Assembly: GCF_013426975.1 (NCBI RefSeq)
Contig: NZ_JACCPY010000026.1
Coordinates: 1-61,342 of the forward strand
Direction of reading: 5' to 3'
Source: Sphaerotilus sulfidivorans
GTDB lineage: Bacteria; Pseudomonadota; Gammaproteobacteria; Burkholderiales; Burkholderiaceae_C
DNA: 61,342 nucleotides
Shown here: in pieces, positions 52,343 through 59,800 of the stretch
How the letters are laid out: every line of letters starts with the position of its first letter
Position numbering within the stretch: position 1 is the first letter of the stretch
Made by a program: the position numbers and the translations under genes
Notes under the pieces: model-generated
Database searches by the model: none
Told to the model about the DNA's origin: nothing
Seen by the model: the letters and a program-made list of their open reading frames with translations, nothing else

Positions 52343-53521
52343 GTGAACCGCCTGACGGCCTTCGGCCGCGATCTCTCCGTGTCGGCGGTCGTCGCCGGCT
52401 TCGTGGCGATGCTGGTCGGCGTGACCAGCTCCATCGTCGTCGTCTTCCAGGCCGCGCAGGCGCTCGGCGCCGACGCGGCGCAGGTGACCTCGTGGATCTG
52501 GGCCACCTGCGTCGGCACGGGGCTCACCAGCCTGGGCCTGAGCCTCTGGTACCGCCGTCCGGTGCTGACCGCCTGGTCGACGCCCGGCGCGGCGATGCTG
52601 GTCAGCGCCGCCGCCGGCGTCACGCTGCCCGAGGCGATCGGCGGCTTCGTGGTCTCGGCGCTGCTGATCGCGCTGTCGGGTGCGACGGGCCTGTTCGCGC
52701 GGGTGATGGACCGCATTCCGCAGCCGCTGGCCGCCGGGCTGCTCGGCGGCGTGCTGGCGCGCTTCGCGCTCGACGCCTTCGCGGCGATGCCGGGCGATCC
52801 GCTGCTGGTGGGCTCGATGTTCCTGGCCTATCTGCTCGGGCGGCGGCTGTGGCCGCGCTACGCGGTGCCGGGCGTGCTGCTGACGGGCCTGCTGGTGGCC
52901 GCCGGCACCGGGCGCATGCACCTGGAGGCGGTCGACTGGCGCCTGGGCGCCCCCGTCTGGATGGCACCGGAATTCACCTGGCGCGGCCTGTTCAGCGTCG
53001 CGCTGCCGCTGTTCGTGGTGACGATGGCCTCGCAGAACCTGCCCGGCGTGGCGGCGCAGAAGGCCGCCGGCTACGACACGCCGGTCTCGCCGGTCATCGC
53101 CACCACCGGCGTGGCCACGCTGCTGCTGGCGCCCTTCGGCGGCTACGCGCTCAATCTGGCGGCGATCACTGCGTCGATCTGCATGAGCCGCGAGGCCCAT
53201 GAGGATCCGGCGCGGCGCTGGACTTCCTCGGTGATGGCCGGGCTGTTCTATCTGGCGGTGGGGCTGGCGGCCGGCGCGGTGGCCGGGCTGCTGGGGGCCT
53301 TCCCGAAGGCGCTGGTGCTGGCGGTGGCGGGATTCGCGCTGCTGGGCACGATCGGCGGCGGGCTCGCTGCGGCGATGGGCGATCTCACCTGGCGCGAGCC
53401 GGCGCTGGTGACCTTCCTGGTCACGCTCAGCGGCCTGTCGATGGCGGGCATCGGCTCGGCCTTCTGGGGCGTGGTCGCCGGCACGCTGTGCGTGGCGGTG
53501 ATGCGGCTGCGCGCGGGCTGA
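52343..53521 (+). CDS. benE: BenE-family benzoate/H+ symporter
   Basis: 392 aa with a GTG start. About 12 membrane segments; family blocks include GFVAMLVGVTSSIVVVFQAA, WSTPGAAMLVSAAAGVTLPEA, QNLPGVAAQKAAGYDTPVSP and FGGYALNLAAITASICMSREAH. Takes up benzoate or a related aromatic acid with protons. No benzoate-degrading genes are nearby, so the actual substrate may differ. It sits where murU is found in many relatives. Confidence 0.9.
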   Translation: MNRLTAFGRDLSVSAVVAGFVAMLVGVTSSIVVVFQAAQALGADAAQVTSWIWATCVGTGLTSLGLSLWYRRPVLTAWSTPGAAMLVSAAAGVTLPEAIGGFVVSALLIALSGATGLFARVMDRIPQPLAAGLLGGVLARFALDAFAAMPGDPLLVGSMFLAYLLGRRLWPRYAVPGVLLTGLLVAAGTGRMHLEAVDWRLGAPVWMAPEFTWRGLFSVALPLFVVTMASQNLPGVAAQKAAGYDTPVSPVIATTGVATLLLAPFGGYALNLAAITASICMSREAHEDPARRWTSSVMAGLFYLAVGLAAGAVAGLLGAFPKALVLAVAGFALLGTIGGGLAAAMGDLTWREPALVTFLVTLSGLSMAGIGSAFWGVVAGTLCVAVMRLRAG

Positions 53522-53603
53522 GCCGGGTCACGGCAGGGCCGCGCGGCCTGTGCAACACTGCCGCGAACCCCACCCGAGTGCCGCGCCCGCGGCCTGAACG
53601 ACC

Positions 53604-54566
53604 ATGGACCTGCTCTTCGTCGCCGACCCGATCGAAACGTTCAAGACCCACAAGGACTCGACCTTCGCGATGATGCGCGAGGCCGCCCGGCGCGGCCACC
53701 GCCTGATCGTCTGCGAGCCGAGCGATCTGGTGTGGGTGCGCGGCCACCGCGTCGTGGCGCGGCGTGCGCGCACGCTGGCGCTGACCGGGCGCGAGCAGGC
53801 CGACTGGTTCGAGGTGCTGGCCGAGGGCGAATGCGTCCTGGCCGAGACCGGCGCGGTGCTGATGCGCAAGGACCCGCCCTTCGACGCCGAGTACATCTAC
53901 GCCACCCACCTGCTGCAGCAGGCCGAGCGCGAGGGCGCGCGGGTCTTCAACCGGCCGTCCGCGCTGCGCGACCATCCCGAGAAGCTCGCGATCCTGGAGT
54001 TTCCCGAGCTGATCGGCCCGACGCTGGTGACCCGTCAGCCCGAGGCGATCCGTGCCTTCCACGCCGAGCACCGGGACATCATTCTCAAGCCGCTCGACGG
54101 CATGGGCGGCATGGGCATCTTCCGGGTCGGCCCGGACGGCATGAACCTGGGCTCGATCATCGAGACGCTGACCGACGACGGCGCCACCACCATCATGGTG
54201 CAGCGCTTCCTGCCGGAGATCGCGCAGGGCGACAAGCGCATCCTGCTGATCGGCGGCATGCCGGTACCCTTCGCGCTGGCGCGCATTCCGCAGGGCGGCG
54301 AGGTGCGCGGCAATCTGGCCGCCGGCGGCCGGGGCGTGGCACAGCCGCTGTCGCGCCGCGACCGCGAGCTCGCCGAGCACCTGGGCCCGATCCTGGCCGC
54401 GCGCGGCCTGCTGCTGGTGGGGCTCGACGTGATCGGCGAGTGCGTCACCGAGATCAACGTCACCAGCCCGACCTGCTTCCAGGAGATCACCCAGCAGACC
54501 GGCTTCGACGTGGCGGCGATGTTCGTCGACGCGCTGGAGGCGGCGCTGCGCGACCGCGAGGCCTGA
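53604..54566 (+). CDS. gshB: glutathione synthetase
   Basis: 320 aa. Family opening LLFVADPIETFKTHKDSTFAMM, substrate-loop MRKDPPFDAEYIYATHLL, ATP-grasp Gly-rich LKPLDGMGGMGIFRV and DVIGECVTEINVTSPT. It joins gamma-glutamylcysteine to glycine. Stands alone here; gshA and the PTS genes that often follow gshB are absent. May support the glutathione-type peroxidase of the litR cluster, but no direct link is shown. Confidence 0.96.
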   Translation: MDLLFVADPIETFKTHKDSTFAMMREAARRGHRLIVCEPSDLVWVRGHRVVARRARTLALTGREQADWFEVLAEGECVLAETGAVLMRKDPPFDAEYIYATHLLQQAEREGARVFNRPSALRDHPEKLAILEFPELIGPTLVTRQPEAIRAFHAEHRDIILKPLDGMGGMGIFRVGPDGMNLGSIIETLTDDGATTIMVQRFLPEIAQGDKRILLIGGMPVPFALARIPQGGEVRGNLAAGGRGVAQPLSRRDRELAEHLGPILAARGLLLVGLDVIGECVTEINVTSPTCFQEITQQTGFDVAAMFVDALEAALRDREA

Positions 54567-54575
54567 GGCCCCCGG

Positions 54576-54590
54576 CCCGGCGTGGCCGGG
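54576..54590. terminator. hairpin between gshB and the convergent response regulator
   Basis: CCCGGC (54576-54581) / GCCGGG (54585-54590) with GTG loop. Short and without T-run; in the 24 bp between convergent genes. Confidence 0.4.
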
Positions 54591-55223
54591 TCAGACGATC
54601 AGGCCGTTCTTCAGCGCGTAGTAGGTCAGGTCGCTGTTGGACTCGAGCTTCATCTTCTCCATCACCCGCGTGCGGTAGGTGCTGACGGTCTTGACGCTCA
54701 GCGACATGCTGTCGGCCATGTTGCCGATGGTCTCGCCCTTGGCCAGCCGCAGGAAGACCTGGAACTCGCGCTCGGAGAGCTGCTCGTGCGGCAGCTTGTC
54801 GGGGTTGCCGCCCAGGCTGTCGGCCAGCAGTTCGGCCACCGGCGCGGTGATGTAGCGCCGGCCGCGGTAGACGGTGCGGATCGCGCGGACGATCTCCTCC
54901 GGATCGCATTCCTTGTTCAGATAGCCGCTGGCGCCCTGGCGCAGCAGCGTGGTGGCGTAGTGCGTCTCGGGAAAGCCGCTGAGGATCAGCACCGGCAGAT
55001 CGGGTGCGCGCGCGCGGATCGCGGCCAGCGCGTCGACGCCGCCGTGTTCGGGCATCGACAGGTCCATCACCATCACGTCGACCTCGCCGCGGCGCACCAG
55101 ATCGACCGCTTCGCGGCCGTTGGCGGCCTCGCCGGTCACGCGCAGGTCGACCTGCTCGGAAAAGAACTGCCTCAGTCCGGCGCGGACGATGGCGTGGTCG
55201 TCGACGATGGCGACACGGATCAT
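54591..55223 (-). CDS. NarL-type response regulator
   Basis: 210 aa from the ATG at 55223 (AGGAGA upstream). Receiver: RVAIVDDHAIVRAGL, phosphoacceptor Asp in VMVMDLSMPEHGG, VLILSGFPET, Lys in GYLNKECDPEEIV; then a LuxR-type HTH (LSEREFQVFLRLAKGETIGNMADSM, VKTVSTYRTRVMEKM). No histidine kinase is adjacent. It is divergent from the DUF1328-led stress group whose upstream module is shared with the DUF883-like gene, making it a candidate regulator of that module (inference). Confidence 0.9.
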   Translation of the reverse strand: MIRVAIVDDHAIVRAGLRQFFSEQVDLRVTGEAANGREAVDLVRRGEVDVMVMDLSMPEHGGVDALAAIRARAPDLPVLILSGFPETHYATTLLRQGASGYLNKECDPEEIVRAIRTVYRGRRYITAPVAELLADSLGGNPDKLPHEQLSEREFQVFLRLAKGETIGNMADSMSLSVKTVSTYRTRVMEKMKLESNSDLTYYALKNGLIV

Positions 55224-55317
55224 GGGGCTCTCCTGGTGGATTCGGTGCCGAGCGCGGCGGCGCGTGAACGGCTTCACGCAGTTTAGGGCCGATGTGCGGC
55301 CGACGCAGTCGGCGCAT

Positions 55318-55412
55318 TCCTACAGGGCGCACGCCCTCAGGCCCACACCGCGACGCGGCTGCGGCCCGATGGTCGCAGGCCGGTGGCGTTCCTAAAGTGG
55401 CTCCATGCCCGG
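55318..55412 (+). promoter_or_regulatory. conserved upstream module of the DUF1328 gene
   Basis: Same elements and order as 4870-4962: TCCTACAG (55318), GGCCCACAC (55340), GACGCGGC (55352), CGATGGTCGCAGGCC, then TCCTAAAGTGGCTCCAT (55390-55406). Distance from first to last box is 72 bp (70 bp in the other copy). A small hairpin AGGGCG-CA-CGCCCT (55324-55337) overlaps its 5' end. Start codon 81 bp after the last box. Confidence 0.55.
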
Positions 55413-55470
55413 CGCATCGCCGGCACCCCCCGAAACCCCCCGGAATCACCTTCCGCCCCAGGAGCCCGCC

Positions 55471-55635
55471 ATGCTGCACTACGCCGTCGTCTTCTTTGTC
55501 ATCGCCTTGATCGCCGCGCTGTTCGGCTTCGGCGGCATCGCCGCCGGTGCGGCCGGCATCGCCAAGATCCTCTTCATCGTCTTCCTGGTCATGGCGCTGG
55601 TCAGCTTCGTGATGGGCCTGATCCGCCGCACCTGA
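55471..55635 (+). CDS. DUF1328 small membrane protein (YtjA-like)
   Basis: 54 aa, full length for the family. Two membrane helices: [20 protein letters not shown] and [20 protein letters not shown], ending in a basic tail LIRRT. YtjA-type proteins are stress- and stationary-phase-induced and of unknown mechanism. CCAGGAG before the ATG. The conserved module upstream suggests co-induction with the DUF883-like protein at 4991. Confidence 0.9.
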   Translation: MLHYAVVFFVIALIAALFGFGGIAAGAAGIAKILFIVFLVMALVSFVMGLIRRT

Positions 55636-55648
55636 CGCAGGACGACGC

Positions 55649-55882
55649 ATGAACTCCGATCCGCTTGATCCGGTCGATCCTGTCGGCCCGCCGAGCCCGC
55701 TCGATCCGGCGGCCGGCCCCGACCCGTCCGACCTGTCCGGCCTGCTGGCCCGGATGCACGACGAGGCCCTGGCCTGGGTGCGCGAGGAGCCGCTGAAGGC
55801 GGTGGCGCTGGCTGCCGCCGCCGGTGCCCTGCTGGCGCTGTGCCTGCCGGCCCGCGCCGATGCCCGCGACGACCCGCCCTGA
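55649..55882 (+). CDS. small protein with ElaB/DUF883-like C-terminal anchor
   Basis: 77 aa. Proline/Asp-rich N-terminus (PLDPVDPVGPPSPLDP), then WVREEPLKAVALAAAAGALLALCLP, which resembles the REEP-type tail and membrane helix of ElaB/YqjD proteins but without the long helical stalk. Starts 13 bp after the DUF1328 stop, so probably co-transcribed. Possibly a shortened membrane-anchored stress protein. Confidence 0.6.
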   Translation: MNSDPLDPVDPVGPPSPLDPAAGPDPSDLSGLLARMHDEALAWVREEPLKAVALAAAAGALLALCLPARADARDDPP

Positions 55883-55928
55883 GTCGCCTCGGCAGCCCCG
55901 TCGTTTCACGCCACGCCCTTCGTTCCCC

Positions 55929-55959
55929 GTCATTCCCGTCATTCCCGCGCAGGCGGGAA
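55929..55959. repeat. REP-like palindromic repeat
   Basis: CGTCATTCCCGTCATTCCCGCGCAGGCGGGAA: a duplicated CGTCATTCCC followed by the dyad TTCCCGC (55942-55948)-GCAG-GCGGGAA (55953-55959). The CATTCCCGC...GCGGGAA core is a very common dispersed repeat in Burkholderiales genomes. It lies 32 bp before the next gene. Confidence 0.6.
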
Positions 55960-55991
55960 CCCACCCCCGCCCCCCATTCCAGGAGCCCGAC

Positions 55992-56537
55992 ATGAACACC
56001 CCGCGCAACGCCTCCCGCCTCTCCCACATGCTCTCCCTCTCGACCCCCGCCGCCCGCCGCGTGCTGACCCTCACCGCCACGGCGGTGCTGGGTCTGACGC
56101 TGGCCGCCTGCGGCAAGCCGGATGACGATCGCACCGTCGGCCAGAAGATCGACGGCGCTGTCGCCGCGGCCGAGCAGCGCACCGAAGTGGCCAAGGCGGA
56201 AGCCCGCGATGCGGCCGCCGAGGTCAAGGCCGAGGTCAAGGAAGCCACCGCCGAGGTACGCGCCGGCACCGATGCCGCCGTGGCCGACGCCAAGGAAGCC
56301 ACCGCCGAAGCCCGCGCCAGCGTCGATGACGCCGGCATCACCGTCGCGGTCAACGCCGCGCTGGCCGGCGACCCGAAGCTGAGCGCGCTGAAGATCGATG
56401 TCGACACCTCGAACGGCCGCGTCGAGCTCAAGGGCTCGGCGCCGGACGACAGCTCGCGCCGCCGTGCCAGCGATCTGGCCAAGGCGGTCAAGGGCGTGGT
56501 CGCGGTCGACAACCGCCTGGTTGTCGCCAAGGGCTGA
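55992..56537 (+). CDS. BON-domain lipoprotein with alanine-rich helical repeats
   Basis: 181 aa from the ATG at 55992 (CAGGAG upstream). Lipobox LAACGK (Cys about residue 37). Then about 60 residues of 11-residue-type amphipathic repeats (AEVKAEVKEATAEV, DAAVADAKEATAEA), like LEA or apolipoprotein helices, and one BON domain (ITVAVNAALAGDP, DTSNGRVELKGSAPD, VKGVVAVDNRLVV). Predicted envelope protein for osmotic stress; the helical part may lie on membrane surfaces. Third member of the stress group after the DUF1328 gene. Confidence 0.85.
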   Translation: MNTPRNASRLSHMLSLSTPAARRVLTLTATAVLGLTLAACGKPDDDRTVGQKIDGAVAAAEQRTEVAKAEARDAAAEVKAEVKEATAEVRAGTDAAVADAKEATAEARASVDDAGITVAVNAALAGDPKLSALKIDVDTSNGRVELKGSAPDDSSRRRASDLAKAVKGVVAVDNRLVVAKG

Positions 56538-56586
56538 CCCGACCTCATCCGACACGACATCCAACACGACACGCCAGGGAGATTCC

Positions 56587-56808
56587 ATGACACCGACGCG
56601 ACCGGCCAGCGCCCTGACCCCCGCCTTGCTGCTTGAAGACCATCTGCACACGCTGCGTGCCCACCTGGGGCAGTGCCGCCATGCGCGCGGCCCGATGTTC
56701 GCGCTGGGCTGCCTGGCCGAGCGGGTCCATGCGCGCGTGGCCGGCCGCTTCGTGACGACCGTGATGGTCGCGGTGGCGGTGCTGCCGCTGGCGGCTTCCT
56801 GGTCCTGA
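56587..56808 (+). CDS. small hypothetical protein with C-terminal hydrophobic segment
   Basis: 73 aa from the ATG at 56587, with AGGGAGA just upstream. Residues 15-45 are basic and polar with two cysteines; the end (VTTVMVAVAVLPLAASW) could anchor it in the membrane. Same strand, 49 bp after the BON gene and 3 bp before the glucan-synthase gene, so it is probably in that operon. No family recognised. Confidence 0.5.
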   Translation: MTPTRPASALTPALLLEDHLHTLRAHLGQCRHARGPMFALGCLAERVHARVAGRFVTTVMVAVAVLPLAASWS

Positions 56809-56811
56809 CGG

Positions 56812-59800
56812 ATGGCTGCAGCGGCGAGCGAGGCGGTCGAGACGACCGCGGCCCCCGTTCCCCTCCCGATCGAGCCGCCGATCCGCTCGGTGCTGTTCGG
56901 GCGAGGCCATTTCGAGCAGCACGCCGCGCGGCTGGCGCTCTCGCACGAATGCCGTGCGGTGCGTGCGCCGGCCGCGGTGCCTTTCTTCCCGCGGCTCGAC
57001 GAGAACATCGCGGTGATCCGCGGCGCGGTGGCGGCGCTGGAGCGCCTGTCGCGCGACGGGCTGAACCTCGGGCCGGCGGCGCAATGGCTGCTCGACAACG
57101 CCAGCCTGATCGACGAGCAGGTCAACGAGGTGCGCCGGCAGCTGCCGGCGCGCTACTTCGCGCGGCTGCCGGTGCTGTGTGGCGAGCCGCTCGACGGGCT
57201 GCCGCGCATCTACGGCATCGCCTGGGCCTGGGTCGCGCACAGCGACAGCGGGCTCGACGCCGAGCTGCTGTGCGCCTTCCTGCAGGCCTATGACCGCGAG
57301 CGCGAGCTGTCGCTGGCGGAGCTGTGGGCGCTGCCGACGACGCTGCGCCTGGTGCTGATCGAGAACCTGCGCCGCCTGGCTGAGCGCACCGCGGCGATGC
57401 TCGACGCACGCGAGCGCGCCCACTCGTGGCTCGAGCAGGCGCATGCGCCGGCGGCGCTGGCCGAGCTCGAGCACCTGGGCCAGGCGCTGTCGCGCCGCGG
57501 CGTGCTGCAGGCCTTCGCGCTGCAGCTCTCGCTGCGCGAGGCCGACGTGCCGCATGCGCTGCATGCCGGGCTGCGGGTCTGGCTCGACACGCACCTGCCC
57601 GACCCGGCCGCGGCGCAGGCACAGCTGCACGACGAGATGACGCGCGACCACCAGAGCGTGCGCAACGCCATCACCTCGCTGCGCGGCATCGACCGGCTGG
57701 AGTGGCGCGAGCTGATCGCCGGCGTCAGCGTCACGGTGCGCACGCTGGCGCGCTCGCCGGTCTTCGCCGCCGAGCGCCAGGACACGCAGGACGAGACGCT
57801 GCGCGCGGTCGAGCAGCTGGCGCTCGACGGCGGCCTGCCCGAATCGCGGGTCGCCGCCGAGCTGATGCGCCGCGTCGACGCCGCGCCGGCGCCGGACGCG
57901 CCCGAGGCGGCGCCGGGCCACTGGTGCCTGGGCGCCGGGCGCGAGGCGCTGCGCCAGGCGCTCGGCCTGCCGCCGGCCGGCTTCACCGAGCGGCTGGCCG
58001 CCAGCCGGCGCTGGCGTGCCGGCCTGCATCTGGCGGCGCTGGGCCTGCCGACGCTGCTGATGGTGGCCTGGCTGATGCCGCATGGCGCGGCCGCCGCGTC
58101 CTGGTCGGCCGGGCTGCTGGCGCTGACCGCGCTGCTGCTGGCCTTTCCGGTCAGCGAGCTGGTCGTCAGCCTGGTCAACCGGCTGATCAGCGAGTCGGTG
58201 CCTCCGGCGCGGCTGCCGCGGCTGGCGCTCGACGAGGGCCTGGGGCCGCAGCGGCGCACGCTGGTGGTCATCCCGTGCATGCTTTCGTCCGACGCGCAGA
58301 CCGACGAGCTGGTCGCGCAGCTCGAGCAGCATCACCTCTCGACCCGCGATCCGCAGGTCCAGTACGCGCTGCTGAGCGACTGGGCCGACGCCTCCACGCC
58401 GCATGCCGACGACGACGAGGCGCTGCTGCAGCATGCCGAGCAGGCGCTGCGCACGCTCAACCGGGTGCACGGCCCGGCCGGCGGCGCGGCCGACCGCGAC
58501 GCGCCGGCCGCGCCGCGCTTCCTGCTGCTGCACCGGATGCGCCGCTACAGCAGCACCGAGGCGCGCTGGATCGGCCACGAGCGCAAGCGCGGCAAGCTCG
58601 AGCAGCTCGTCGGCTGGCTCGACGAGGCCGGCCGCAGCGCCGCGCCGCCCGCCTCACCCTTCCTGGCGCTCGACGCTCTGACGCAGGTGCGCCATCCGGT
58701 GCGCCATGTCATGACGCTCGACAGCGACACCGACATGCCACCGGGGCGGCTGCTCGAGCTGGTCGGCATCGCCGCGCATCCGCTCAACCGGCCGCGCCTG
58801 GACGCGCAGCACCGGCGCGTCGTCGCCGGCCACGCGATCCTGCAGCCGCGGGTGGCGCTGCCGCTGGCGGCCCGCGCCGCGCGCACCCGCTTCCACCGCC
58901 TCTTCGCCGGCCAGGGCGGCATCGATCCCTACAGCGCCGCCAGCTCCGAGATCTACCAGGACCTGCACGGCGAGGGCACCTTCACCGGCAAGGGCCTGCT
59001 CGACGTGCAGGCGCTGCACGCGGTGCTGGGCGCGCGCCTGCCCGAAGGCCATGTGCTCAGCCATGACCTGCTCGAGGGCGCGATCGCGCGCTGCGCCGGC
59101 GTCAGCGATGTGACGCTGGTGGAGGACGCGCCCGGGCATCCGGATGTCGCGGCCTCGCGCATCCATCGCTGGACCCGCGGCGACTGGCAGCTGCTGCCCT
59201 TCCTGCTGGCGCCGCGGCGCTGGCCGATGGCGCTGATCAGCCGCTGGAAGATGGTCGACAACCTGCGCCGCTCGCTGGTGGCGCCGGCGACGCTGGCGCT
59301 GATCGTGCTGGCGCTGGCCACCGGCGTGCTGCCGCCCGGCCGGGTGCTGCTGCTGGCGCTGCTGGCGCACGCGATCGGGCCGCTGCTGGGAACGGTCGCC
59401 GGTCTGGCGCCGAGCCGCGACGACATCTCGCTGGGCCTGTTCTGGCGCCGCGGCCTGGCGGACATGAGCCGCGCGCTGGGGGCGGGTGCCTGGCATCTGG
59501 CGCTGCTGCTCGACCAGGCGCTGCTGTCGCTGGACGCGATCGCGCGGGCGCTGTGGCGCCAGTGCGTGTCGCGCCGGCGCCTGCTGGAATGGACGACTGC
59601 GGCGTCTGCGGCCGCGGCTGCCAGCACCGCGCTGCCGGCGCTGGCGCGCCGCCACGCGCCGACGACGCTGGCCGCCGCCGCGCTGGCGGGCGTGCTGGCG
59701 CTGGCCGGCCCGGCGGCGACGCTGCCCTGGGCGCTCGGCCTGGCCCTGCTGTGGGCGCTGGCGCCGGTCTGGGTCGCCTGGGGCGCCCGGGTGCCGGGGC

